From Micromonospora profundi (GTDB lineage: Bacteria; Actinomycetota; Actinomycetes; Mycobacteriales; Micromonosporaceae), in assembly GCF_011927785.1 (NCBI RefSeq), contig NZ_JAATJK010000001.1, forward strand, positions 4,993,001-5,057,000: DNA of 64,000 bases, written 5' to 3'. Below, one piece after another: positions 1-7,600 of the stretch. The translations under genes were made by a program, and so were the position numbers. The number at the start of each line of letters is the position of its first letter. The stretch's first letter is position 1. A model generated the notes under the pieces. It did not search any database, was not told the origin of the DNA, and saw only the letters and a list, made by a program, of their open reading frames with translations.

Positions 1-297
1 GGAGCCCTCGACGCGTACTCCGGGCCCCTGCTGCCCAGCTCGGACGCGCCGGGAGTGACGCGACTGCGCCGGCTGATCGACGGTCAGCTCCGCGCGGCAG
101 TGCTGGCCGCCGCCGACCCGGCGCTGCTCGCGGCCTGGACCGCGACGCCGGCCGGCGCCGACGACCTGGCCGCGTGGCAGGCCCTGGCGCGGGCGTTGCC
201 GGCGGCCGCGCCACGCCGGCCCCTCGCGCTGGCCCGCATCGACCAGCTCTCCGGTGAGTACGACCTTCCGCGCGCAACGTGGCTGCAACGTTCCTGA
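1..297 (+). CDS. C-terminal end of a GAF-type transcriptional regulator (partial)
   Basis: The reading frame is open from base 1 and stops at 295-297, so only the last 98 residues are present. The segment GPLLPSSDAPGV followed by an alanine-rich helical region (LRAAVLAAADPALLAAW) resembles the C-terminal domain of actinobacterial GAF-domain regulators that sit just upstream of aldehyde dehydrogenase genes. The GAF and DNA-binding parts would lie outside the window. The next gene starts 48 bases downstream on the same strand, so this protein probably controls the aldehyde dehydrogenase. The family assignment rests on the tail and the context only. Confidence 0.6.
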   Translation, partial: GALDAYSGPLLPSSDAPGVTRLRRLIDGQLRAAVLAAADPALLAAWTATPAGADDLAAWQALARALPAAAPRRPLALARIDQLSGEYDLPRATWLQRS

Positions 298-345
298 AAC
301 TACCGTCGCCGTCGGCACACCCGCACAACGACGGCGGAGGTAACC

Positions 346-1851
346 ATGACGCGCTACGACGCGCCCACCCACTGGCAGTCCCGTTACGACCACTTCATCG
401 GCGGCGAGTACGTCAAGCCGCACGGTGGTGACTACTTCGAGAACCCCACCCCGGTCACCGGGCAGACCTTCACCGAGGTCGCCCGGGGCACCGCCCCCGA
501 CGTGGAGAAGGCCCTGGACGCCGCGCACGGCGCCGCCGCCGCGTGGGGGCGCACCTCGGTGGCCGAGCGGGCGCTGATCCTCAACCGGATCGCCGACCGC
601 ATGCAGGACAACCTGGAATCGCTCGCCATCGCCGAGAGCTGGGAGAACGGCAAGCCGGTCCGGGAGACCCTCGCCGCCGACATCCCGCTCGCCATCGACC
701 ACTTCCGCTACTTCGCCGGGGCGATCCGCGCGCAGGAGGGGTCACTCGGCGAACTCGACGACGACACGGTGGCCTACCACTTCCACGAGCCGCTAGGCGT
801 GGTCGGGCAGATCATCCCGTGGAACTTCCCGATCCTCATGGCCACCTGGAAGCTGGCGCCCGCGCTCGCCGCCGGCAACGCCGTGGTGCTCAAGCCGGCC
901 GAGCAGACGCCCGCGTCCATCCACTACTGGCTGTCGCTGGTGGCGGACCTGCTGCCGCCGGGCGTGCTCAACATCGTCAACGGCTTCGGCGTGGAGGCCG
1001 GCAAGCCGCTGGCCTCCTCACCCCGGGTCGCGAAGGTGGCGTTCACCGGCGAGACCACCACCGGGCGGCTGATCATGCAGTACGCCAGTGAGAACATCAA
1101 ACCCGTCACCCTTGAGTTGGGCGGCAAGAGCCCGAACATCTTTTTCGACGACGTCAGCGCCGCCTCTGACGACTTCCTGGACAAGGCGCTCGAAGGCTTC
1201 ACCATGTTCGCCCTCAATCAGGGCGAAGTCTGCACCTGCCCGTCGCGGGCGCTGATCCAGCAGGGCCACTACAGCGACTTCCTGGACGCGGCGGTGGCGC
1301 GCACCAAGGCGATCGTCGCCGGACACCCGCTGGACACCGACACGATGATCGGGGCGCAGGCCTCCAACGACCAGTTGGAGAAGATCCTGTCCTACCTGGA
1401 CATCGGCCGGCAGGAGGGCGCCAAGGTGCTGACCGGCGGGTCCCGCGCGGACCTGGGCGGCGACCTGTCGGGCGGCTACTACGTCGAGCCGACGATCTTC
1501 GAAGGCGACAACTCGATGCGGATCTTCCAGGAGGAGATCTTCGGGCCGGTGGTCTCGGTGACCTCCTTCGCCGACCTCGACGATGCCGTGAAGATCGCCA
1601 ACGACACCCTGTACGGGCTCGGCGCGGGCGTGTGGAGCCGGGACATGAACACCGCGTACCGGGCCGGGCGGGCCATCCAGGCCGGTCGAGTGTGGACGAA
1701 CTGCTACCACGCGTACCCGGCGCACGCCGCGTTCGGCGGATACAAGCAGTCCGGCATCGGGCGGGAGAACCACAAGATGATGCTGGAGCACTACCAGCAG
1801 ACCAAGAACCTGCTGGTCAGCTACTCCACCAAGAAGCTCGGCTTCTTCTGA
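346..1851 (+). CDS. exaC: NAD-dependent aldehyde dehydrogenase (ExaC-like)
   Basis: This 501-residue protein has the normal length of the aldehyde dehydrogenase superfamily and should oxidise acetaldehyde or related aldehydes to acids with NAD. Visible landmarks are IIPWNFP near residue 156, the [11 protein letters not shown] segment near 255 with the general-base glutamate, and the catalytic cysteine in NQGEVCTC near 295. The C-terminal part contains [12 protein letters not shown] strong ribosome binding site (cggagg) precedes the ATG. The stop codon overlaps the start of the DUF779 gene by one base (TGATG), so the two are translationally coupled. With the polyamine locus 3 kb away it could also take aminoaldehydes, but acetaldehyde oxidation fits the DUF779 pairing better. 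Confidence 0.93.
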   Translation: MTRYDAPTHWQSRYDHFIGGEYVKPHGGDYFENPTPVTGQTFTEVARGTAPDVEKALDAAHGAAAAWGRTSVAERALILNRIADRMQDNLESLAIAESWENGKPVRETLAADIPLAIDHFRYFAGAIRAQEGSLGELDDDTVAYHFHEPLGVVGQIIPWNFPILMATWKLAPALAAGNAVVLKPAEQTPASIHYWLSLVADLLPPGVLNIVNGFGVEAGKPLASSPRVAKVAFTGETTTGRLIMQYASENIKPVTLELGGKSPNIFFDDVSAASDDFLDKALEGFTMFALNQGEVCTCPSRALIQQGHYSDFLDAAVARTKAIVAGHPLDTDTMIGAQASNDQLEKILSYLDIGRQEGAKVLTGGSRADLGGDLSGGYYVEPTIFEGDNSMRIFQEEIFGPVVSVTSFADLDDAVKIANDTLYGLGAGVWSRDMNTAYRAGRAIQAGRVWTNCYHAYPAHAAFGGYKQSGIGRENHKMMLEHYQQTKNLLVSYSTKKLGFF

Positions 1852-2402
1852 TGAGCGACACGTCCGTCGGCGGCGCGGTGCCCGGGTCATCGGGTGCCGC
1901 GGCGCCCGGGTCGTCCGGTGCCGTAGTGCCCGGGTCATCCGGTGCCGTAGTGCCCAGGTCGTCCGGTGCCGCGGTGCCCAGGTCGTCCGGTGCCGTAGTG
2001 CCCAGGTCGTCCGGTGCCGTAGTGCCCGGTGCGGCAGCGGCCAGCTTGCCTGGTGCGGCCTCTCCGGTCGCTCTGACCCCTGCGGCGGCCGAGCTGATCC
2101 GGTCACTGCGGGGGCGGCACGGGCCGCTGATGTTTCACCAGTCCGGCGGCTGCTGTGACGGCAGCGCCCCGATGTGCTACCCGGCGGGTGAATTCCGTAC
2201 CGGCTCGTCCGACGTGCTGCTCGCCTCGTTAACTGTCGACGAGGTGCCCGAGCCGGTGGAGTTCTGGATCTCGAAGTCCCAGTGGGAACTGTGGAAACAC
2301 ACGATGCTCACCGTCGACGTGGTCCCGGGCCGAGGTAGCGGCTTCTCCCTGGAAGCCCCAGACGGCGTCCGCTTCCTAATCCGCTCCCGCCTAGCCCCCT
2401 AG
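1851..2402 (+). CDS. DUF779 protein with a repetitive N-terminal extension
   Basis: The conserved part, from about residue 68, is a typical DUF779 domain: GPLMFHQSGGCCDGSAPMCY, with a cysteine pair and a third cysteine, followed by FWISKSQWELWKHT. Genes of this family are commonly found beside aldehyde dehydrogenases; the exact function is not established. The start ATG overlaps the aldehyde dehydrogenase stop. The first 65 or so residues are unusual: six in-frame copies of an eight-residue unit (VPGSSGAV with G/R and V/A variation) encoded by a 24-bp tandem repeat. Usual family members lack this leader, so it probably expanded by slippage and is disordered. Confidence 0.88.
   Translation: MSDTSVGGAVPGSSGAAAPGSSGAVVPGSSGAVVPRSSGAAVPRSSGAVVPRSSGAVVPGAAAASLPGAASPVALTPAAAELIRSLRGRHGPLMFHQSGGCCDGSAPMCYPAGEFRTGSSDVLLASLTVDEVPEPVEFWISKSQWELWKHTMLTVDVVPGRGSGFSLEAPDGVRFLIRSRLAP
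1878..2021 (+). repeat. 24-bp in-frame tandem repeat, six units
   Basis: Six consecutive 24-bp units (1878, 1902, 1926, 1950, 1974 and 1998) follow the consensus gtgcccRggtcRtcc-ggtgccgYR, with a partial seventh unit at 2022-2030. The period is a multiple of three and every unit keeps the DUF779 frame open, encoding VP(G/R)SSGA(V/A). Units differ by one to four bases, so the array is not freshly made. Confidence 0.95.
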
Positions 2403-2480
2403 CCCCCTAGCCCCTAGCCCCCGCCCTGCCCGACCCGACCGACCCGACCCGACCGGCCCGGCCCGACCCGACCCGACCCG
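2403..2480. repeat. Simple repeats (agcccccT and gaccc units)
   Basis: Just after the DUF779 stop, agccccct is repeated about four times, followed from about 2430 by repeated gaccc/cgacc units that run into palindromic element A. It lies between convergent genes and no coding potential was seen. Confidence 0.8.
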
Positions 2481-2553
2481 TCGATCATGGAGTTGTGGTG
2501 GGCGCTAGATGACTAGTTACACCTTTTGTGAGGCACCACAACTCCATGATCGA
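2481..2553. repeat. Palindromic element A (20-33-20)
   Basis: Perfect 20-bp inverted arms, tcgatcatggagttgtggtg at 2481-2500 and its exact complement at 2534-2553, enclose a 33-nt spacer starting ggcg and ending gagg. Near-identical arms and the same 33-nt spacer occur at 3627-3697 and 31012-31084. It sits between two convergent genes and could terminate transcription in both directions. Flanking DNA on both sides is simple GC repeat. Confidence 0.93.
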
Positions 2554-2644
2554 CGCGGTGGCGGGTGGCCCGGCCAGGAGCCTGGGTCGGGGTCGGGGTC
2601 GGGGTCGAGGTCGAGGTCGGTTGGGGTCGGTTGGGTTGGGTTGG
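2554..2644. repeat. ggtcgg/ggtcgag simple repeat
   Basis: Repeats of ggtcgg, ggtcgag and ggttgg fill roughly 2585-2644, up to the stop codon of the minus-strand DUF559 gene. The G runs could form quadruplex-like structures. No gene was seen. Confidence 0.75.
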
Positions 2645-3496
2645 TTACTGGTGGAGGAGAGGGGCGAGGGTGGCGATGATGTGGGCTGGGCGGCGGTAGA
2701 GGTCCAGGTCGGTGAAGTGGCGCATTTGCCAGCCGTTGGCGGCGAGCCAGTTCATCCGGGACCGATCACGCCGGAGCCGGTCACGGTCCAGGTGGGACGA
2801 GCCGTCGTACTCGACTCCGACCCTGCGTTGTCGGTAGCCGAGGTCAAGGCGGTACAGCGGTATCCCGTTGCCGTCGGGGACCCAGAGCTGCGGCTCCGGC
2901 GGCGGAAGACCGCCATCGATCATCACCAGCCGGAGCTGGCTTTCTTGGCGACATTCCGCGCGCGGGTCGGCGCGTGGCACGAGTTCGCGTGCCTGGCAGA
3001 CGCCGCGCAGGCGTTCGTGCCGATCGACCTCGACCCGAAGTTCCTCTGGTCGACAGGCACCGACGCGAAGACACAGGTCCAGCAGCGGCATCACGTCCAT
3101 CCGACGCAATGATCGGGCCAGGTCGATCGCGCACCGGGCGGCGGGAGCACACGGCACTCCGCCCAGAAGCACCGGGTCGCGTACCGGCAGCACCGCCTCG
3201 TGGGCGACGACCCCTCGGATGCGCGGAACGCTCTCCCCGGCCGGCACGATTATGTGCACGTCGGCGCTGCGGACGTCGCCGAAGCCGTGCAACTGCGCGC
3301 CGGTGCGGAAGCCGACAACGGCGCTGCCAGGCAGCCGCCGGAAGATCGCCGGCAAGTGCTCCGGCGAGTACGCCGAGGGCGCGTAGATGCTCCGCGACAA
3401 CCGGCGCAGCCGGGACTGCTCTGCCAGCCTCCGCACCTGTTCCCGGCTGAGGCCAGCAGCGAGTAGCTCCGAGTATCGAAAGAGGTGCTCCGCCAT
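2645..3496 (-). CDS. DUF559 / AbiEi-like protein with a Vsr-type endonuclease fold
   Basis: The N-terminal 60 residues (YSELLAAGLSREQVRRLAEQ, then a basic turn and SRSIYAPSAY) look like the winged-helix domain of AbiEi-type antitoxins. The C-terminal 70 residues carry YRLDLGYRQRRVGVEYDG (about 215-232), whose spaced D and E match the PD-(D/E)XK core of DUF559, a relative of Vsr mismatch endonucleases, followed by an arginine-rich helix and NGWQMRHFTDLDL. It is 283 residues long with no toxin partner beside it. The gene is bracketed by palindromic elements A and B in opposite orientation. Such genes are common in actinobacteria and no function is proven; DNA binding or cleavage is inference. 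Confidence 0.82.
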   Translation of the reverse strand: MAEHLFRYSELLAAGLSREQVRRLAEQSRLRRLSRSIYAPSAYSPEHLPAIFRRLPGSAVVGFRTGAQLHGFGDVRSADVHIIVPAGESVPRIRGVVAHEAVLPVRDPVLLGGVPCAPAARCAIDLARSLRRMDVMPLLDLCLRVGACRPEELRVEVDRHERLRGVCQARELVPRADPRAECRQESQLRLVMIDGGLPPPEPQLWVPDGNGIPLYRLDLGYRQRRVGVEYDGSSHLDRDRLRRDRSRMNWLAANGWQMRHFTDLDLYRRPAHIIATLAPLLHQ

Positions 3497-3626
3497 GCCC
3501 AGGAATCTGCAGGCAAACCTGGCGATCCGGCGCCCCCCAACTCAGCGCCTGTGGAAAACCACCACCCCTGTGCATAACCACCAAACAAACGGCATCCGTG
3601 CTACGGCCTCCGCCCCACCACCCCGC

Positions 3627-3697
3627 CGATCATGGAGTTGTGGTGCCGGACAGAAGCCACAAACTGGTGCTCACCGCCCACCACAACTCCATGATCG
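3627..3697. repeat. Palindromic element B (inverted relative to A)
   Basis: Perfect 19-bp arms, cgatcatggagttgtggtg at 3627-3645 and its complement at 3679-3697, flank a 33-nt spacer. Read on the minus strand, the spacer begins ggcgg and ends tccgg, with a central ctt, like elements A and C read on the plus strand, so B lies in the opposite orientation. It lies between the start of the DUF559 gene and the 3' end of the excalibur gene. Confidence 0.93.
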
Positions 3698-3766
3698 ACG
3701 GGGGCGGGGCGGGCGGGGCGGGCGGGGCGGGCGGGCGGGGCGGGCGGGGCGGGCGGGCGGGGCGGA
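3698..3766. repeat. ggggcgggc simple repeat
   Basis: Directly after element B, the sequence is a run of ggggcgggc and gggcggg units to about 3766. It is strongly G-rich on the plus strand and could form G-quadruplexes. Confidence 0.85.
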
Positions 3767-3777
3767 TGCTCTTGGGA

Positions 3778-4569
3778 TTAGTCGCAGCCGTAGCCGTCGT
3801 TGTCGCGGTCCAGGTCGTAGATGTCGGTGCCGATTACTTTGACGACTCCGCTGACGTAGGCAGGACCGTTTCCGCTACCTCCGGCGCAGTCGACGTCGCT
3901 GGCGATCGGCACGCAGGGGGTGTAGTTCGGGTCGCACTTGGATGACTGCGGCTTCTTGGTACCGATGGCGACGACCTGGGTGACCGGCTGCTTCGTGACC
4001 GTGGACTTGACCAGCTTCTTACCCGTCTGCACCCCGTCGGTGGTGGTCACCTCGTAGGTCAGGGTCCGGATGCCGTTGGCGCCTTTGGTCCGTACGACCC
4101 GCTTGCCCTGGGCCAGGGACGAATCCTTGACGGTCCGCTCGCTGTACCGGATCGCGGCCCGCTCCGTCACGGTCGAGACGTGCACGACCGGCGACGGTGC
4201 AGCACTGGACGGGGCCTGCGAGGCCGGGACCGACGGTTCGGCCGCAGCGGAGGGCGCGGCAGAGGGCGCGGCAGAGGGCGCGGCGCTCGGCGGCACCGCC
4301 TGCGCGGGAGCCTCGTCGGTCGGCTCGGCCGGCGCTGCCAGGATGGGCTGCTGCGCTTCGTCTGCCGCGGTATTGGTACGGCCGGGCGTCGGCTCGCCGA
4401 CCATCGCGCCGACGATCGCGCTGCCGGCGCAGCAGAGCAGCAGGAACGACAAGGCGATCGAGCCGAGGATCACGGCAACTCGGCTCGCGGGACTGGCCCG
4501 GCGGAACCAATTCGGTCGGGGGCCGGACGACGGGGCGTTCGGCGGGCCAGGAAACGGCGGTGGGTGCAT
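3778..4569 (-). CDS. Membrane-anchored G5 and excalibur domain surface protein
   Basis: This 263-residue protein has a short cytoplasmic head, one membrane segment near residues 28-48 (VAVILGSIALSFLLLCC), an Ala/Pro/Ser-rich linker containing repeated PSAA units, a G5 domain (from VVHVSTVTERAAI through KQPVTQVVAIGTK), and a C-terminal excalibur calcium-binding motif (DLDRDNDGYGCD). G5 domains bind cell-wall polymers, so a cell-surface role is likely, but no substrate can be named. ATG at 4569 gives a sensible protein; an upstream TTG at 4608 is also in frame. The linker is encoded by repeats of gagggcgcggca near 4247-4285. Confidence 0.85.
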   Translation of the reverse strand: MHPPPFPGPPNAPSSGPRPNWFRRASPASRVAVILGSIALSFLLLCCAGSAIVGAMVGEPTPGRTNTAADEAQQPILAAPAEPTDEAPAQAVPPSAAPSAAPSAAPSAAAEPSVPASQAPSSAAPSPVVHVSTVTERAAIRYSERTVKDSSLAQGKRVVRTKGANGIRTLTYEVTTTDGVQTGKKLVKSTVTKQPVTQVVAIGTKKPQSSKCDPNYTPCVPIASDVDCAGGSGNGPAYVSGVVKVIGTDIYDLDRDNDGYGCD

Positions 4570-4911
4570 CGTCACGGCGATGAGTGTCGTCGCAAATACT
4601 TTGTGCAATATCCACCGTCGTGCTCGTCACGTGCGCCGTCTGATCTACACAGGACGTTCATCGGCCACCGCCAGTGCAACGCATCGTTGACGGTCAGCGC
4701 CGAACGCGGCATCCCAGGCAGCCCCACGGGCAGGGCTTGAAGCCGAACGGGCAACCCTTATATGCAGGAAGGATACAAATCATCATGTATCAAGCGAACC
4801 TACGGCGGATCCGCCGAGGTCGCCCGGGAGCTGCCGACGACGTGTCGGGTTAGCGTCACTGCGGCGCTCAGCGGGGTTCAGGAGGGTTCGGCAATGGGCC
4901 GTGCGGACCGC
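4570..4911. other. Intergenic region without a recognisable gene
   Basis: This 342-bp gap holds the promoter side of the excalibur gene and the 3' side of the saccharopine-dehydrogenase-like gene. It contains an AT-richer island near 4757-4800 and a perfect 14-bp palindrome (cggcggatccgccg) at 4803-4816 that may help terminate the minus-strand polyamine operon. No conserved small ORF was found. Confidence 0.5.
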
Positions 4912-6120
4912 TCATGGATTCCGCTCCTCCAGCCCCCACGGCGAGCCGTACGCCGTAAGCAGGTCCAGGAACGGCACTGGCGGTAGCGCCTCCGGGCCGA
5001 GCACCCCGACTCCCGACCAGACGCCGCCGGCTAGCAGTTCCAGCGCTACGACCGGGTTGACCGCCGTCTGCCACACCACTGCCTGGTGGCCGTACTCCCG
5101 CATCGACCACTCGTTGTCGACGACGTGGTAGAGGTAGACCTCCCGGGGCAACCCGTCCGGGCCGAGGCCGCGCACCCAGGTGCCGGCGCAGGTCTTGCCG
5201 CGCATCCGGCCGCCGAGAGTTGCCGGGTCGGGCAGGCTGGCGGCCACCACGTCGCGCGGGGACACGTCGACGCCGCGTACCCGCACGGGCGTGGTCGCGT
5301 CCAGGCCGAGCTTGTGCAGCGTCTTGAGCACCTCGATGAACTCGTCGCCGAGGCCGTACTTGAAGGTGACCCTCCGGGCGTCGACCCAGCGCGGGATGAG
5401 CAGCACCTCCTCGTGTTCCACGTTCACGCACTCGACCGGCCCGATGCCCTCGGGGAAGTCGAAGACCTCGGGCTCGGAGAACGGCGACGTGGTGTACCAG
5501 CCCCGGCCCTTCTCCCAGACCACTGGCGGGTTGAGGCACTCCTCGATCGTGGTCCAGATGGAGAAGGAGGGCGCGAAGTCGTAGCCGTCGACGGTCAGGT
5601 TCGCGCCGTCGCGGACGCCGATCTCGTCGATCTCACTGAACAGTTCGTCGGCGGCATAGCGGGCGAACACGTCGGACAGGCCCGGTTCGACACCGATGCC
5701 GCACAGCGCCAACCGGCCTGCTTCGGCCCAGCGGTCCGCGACGGCGAACTGTTCGTCGCCGAGCTTCACACCGGTCTCGGAGTACGGAAGCGCGGGGTGC
5801 GGGTGCGACAACGACATCGCCATGTCCAGGTAGTCGGCCCCGGCCGCGAACGCGCCGTCGAAGATCGGCATGACGAAGCGCGGGTCGACGGCGTTGAGCA
5901 CGTGGGTGATCCGGTGCTCCCGGCAGAGCGCCGCTACCGCGTCGGCCGAGGAGGCGTCCAACCGGGCGGCGACGAAACGGTCACCGTGCCCGCTGATCGC
6001 ACGGTCGGCCCGGTCCCGGTCGTAGTCGGCGACCACAATCGTCTCGAAGAAACCGCGGCGGGCGGCGATGGCTACGGCTGCGGACCCGACGCCACCGGCA
6101 CCGACGAGCAGGATACGCAT
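4912..6120 (-). CDS. Saccharopine dehydrogenase family oxidoreductase
   Basis: The 402-residue protein starts with a Rossmann fold (MRILLVGAGGVGSAA, GxGxxG at residues 7-12) and continues with the central domain typical of saccharopine and carboxynorspermidine dehydrogenases (CGIGVEPGLSDVFARY). Those relatives form or split secondary amines with NAD(P)H. The start is the ATG at 6118-6120, which overlaps the upstream oxidoreductase stop by one base. It is the last gene of the pot operon, so its substrate is probably a polyamine-derived amine or amino acid rather than lysine. The exact reaction cannot be read from sequence. Confidence 0.85.
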   Translation of the reverse strand: MRILLVGAGGVGSAAVAIAARRGFFETIVVADYDRDRADRAISGHGDRFVAARLDASSADAVAALCREHRITHVLNAVDPRFVMPIFDGAFAAGADYLDMAMSLSHPHPALPYSETGVKLGDEQFAVADRWAEAGRLALCGIGVEPGLSDVFARYAADELFSEIDEIGVRDGANLTVDGYDFAPSFSIWTTIEECLNPPVVWEKGRGWYTTSPFSEPEVFDFPEGIGPVECVNVEHEEVLLIPRWVDARRVTFKYGLGDEFIEVLKTLHKLGLDATTPVRVRGVDVSPRDVVAASLPDPATLGGRMRGKTCAGTWVRGLGPDGLPREVYLYHVVDNEWSMREYGHQAVVWQTAVNPVVALELLAGGVWSGVGVLGPEALPPVPFLDLLTAYGSPWGLEERNP

Positions 6121-7559
6121 CAGGAATCGAACCCCAAACCAAGACGATCGAGGGTACGCAGCCACAGGTCGCGTCGGCCCTCGCGCGCGTCGGCGCGGGC
6201 CATCGACCGGCGGGTGAGGTTGATGCCGATCGCACGGACGGGCTCCGGTGGGAACGGCAACGGCTTGCGGCGTACCAGGTCGAGTCGGGTCAGCGGGGTG
6301 TTCCCGCCGTCGAGCAGGTCGAGCATCACGCGGGCGGAGAAGCGGGTGGCGCCGACGCCGAGCCCGGTGTAGCCGGCCGCGTACGCCAGTCGACCGTCGA
6401 AGGCGGTGCCGTAGAACGGGCAGAACCGGGTGCAGGTGTCGATGACGCCGCCCCAGCGGTGGCTGAAGCGCACGTCGGCGAGCTGCGGGAACGTGGTGAA
6501 GAAATGCTCGGCGAGTGTGGTGAAGGTGGCCGGACGCTGCTCCAGCTCGGGGGCGACCCGGTTGCCGTAGTGGTAGACCGCGTCGTAGCCGCCGAAGAGG
6601 ATCCGCCCGTCGGTGGTGATCCGGTAGTAGTGGAACTGGTTGCCGGTGTCGGCCAGCCCCTGCCTGTTGCGCCAGCCGACCGCGTCCCGCTGGGCCGGCG
6701 TGAGCGGCTCGGTCATCAGCACGTGGTCGTAGACCGGCACCACGTACGCGCGCAGCCGGCGCAGCAGCGGCGGAAACGCGTTGGTGGCCAGGACGACCCG
6801 CCGCGCCCGCACCGAGCCGCGACGGCCGCCGGGTGCGGGATCGCCGGCGTCGGCGCCGAGGGTGGCCGCGCGCAGCGCAGCGCCGTCGGCGCGCAGCCCG
6901 GTGACCCGGGTGTGCTCGTGCACCCGCACGCCGAGGTCGAGGCAGGCGCGGCGCAGACCCCAGGCCAGCTTCGCCGGGTCCACCATCGCCACCCGGTCGG
7001 CGTCGAACATCCCACCCAGGTACGTCGGTGAGTCGACCTCGGCGCGCACCTCGTCCCGGTCGAGCAGCCGTACCCGGTGCCCGTACCGGCGGGCCAGTTC
7101 CGCGTCGGCGGCCAGCCCGTCGAGTTGGTACGGCTCGACGGCGACGGCAAGCTCGCCGGTGCGTTCGAAGTCGCAGTCGATGTCGTGGTCGGCGACGGTG
7201 GCGGCGATGGCGTCCAGGTTCTCCCGGCCGAGTCGTTCCAGTTCGCCGACCTCGTCGGGGAACCGCTCGACACCGTTGGCGAGCCCGTGGGTGAGCGACG
7301 CGGCGCAGAACCCGCCGTTGCGCCCGGACGCCGCCCAGCCGCAGGTGCCGGCGTCGACAAGCAGCACGTCGCGATCGGGGTCCGCCTGCTTGGCCAGCAG
7401 CGCTGCCCAGAGCCCGCCGTACCCGCCGCCGATCACGAGCAGGTCGGCGGTCTGCGGGCCGACGAGTGGCGGTAGTGGGTCGGGGCGGTCGGGGCGGTCC
7501 AGCCAGTACGGCACGGGAGCCGCGTCGGCGAGCGCCCTGCCGACACGCGGGAGAGTCAT
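6120..7559 (-). CDS. FAD-dependent amine oxidoreductase (DAO / PuuB-like), copy 1
   Basis: This 479-residue protein has an FAD-binding Rossmann motif (VIGGGYGGLWAA, glycines at 44-49) and the family motif AASGRNGGFC (about 77-85) of the D-amino-acid oxidase fold group that includes gamma-glutamylputrescine oxidase. It should oxidise an amine to an aldehyde or imine with release of peroxide. The chosen ATG at 7557-7559 overlaps the stop of a 14-codon ORF, itself overlapping potC, so the gene appears coupled to the transporter operon. A paralogue lies at 13992-15398. The substrate, probably a polyamine or its conjugate, is inferred from context. Confidence 0.88.
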   Translation of the reverse strand: MTLPRVGRALADAAPVPYWLDRPDRPDPLPPLVGPQTADLLVIGGGYGGLWAALLAKQADPDRDVLLVDAGTCGWAASGRNGGFCAASLTHGLANGVERFPDEVGELERLGRENLDAIAATVADHDIDCDFERTGELAVAVEPYQLDGLAADAELARRYGHRVRLLDRDEVRAEVDSPTYLGGMFDADRVAMVDPAKLAWGLRRACLDLGVRVHEHTRVTGLRADGAALRAATLGADAGDPAPGGRRGSVRARRVVLATNAFPPLLRRLRAYVVPVYDHVLMTEPLTPAQRDAVGWRNRQGLADTGNQFHYYRITTDGRILFGGYDAVYHYGNRVAPELEQRPATFTTLAEHFFTTFPQLADVRFSHRWGGVIDTCTRFCPFYGTAFDGRLAYAAGYTGLGVGATRFSARVMLDLLDGGNTPLTRLDLVRRKPLPFPPEPVRAIGINLTRRSMARADAREGRRDLWLRTLDRLGLGFDS

Positions 7560-7600
7560 GACCGCAGACCTGTCGGACGAACCGCAGCCGCGGCGCTCAT
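7556..7600 (-). CDS. Possible 14-residue coupling ORF between potC and the oxidoreductase
   Basis: ATG at 7600-7598 overlaps the potC stop in an ATGA, and its own stop (7558-7556) overlaps the ATG of the downstream oxidoreductase in another ATGA. The peptide would be MSAAAAVRPTGLRS. It may only carry ribosomes across the junction; nothing shows that the peptide itself acts. Confidence 0.35.
   Translation of the reverse strand: MSAAAAVRPTGLRS

Noticed and set aside
1878..2021. Regularly spaced repeats considered as a CRISPR array
   Set aside because: Units are tandem with no unique spacers, lie inside a coding frame and have no cas genes nearby.
4762..4986. Small plus-strand ORF upstream of the saccharopine-type gene
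   Set aside because: No ribosome binding site and its second half overlaps the 3' end of a well-supported minus-strand gene.
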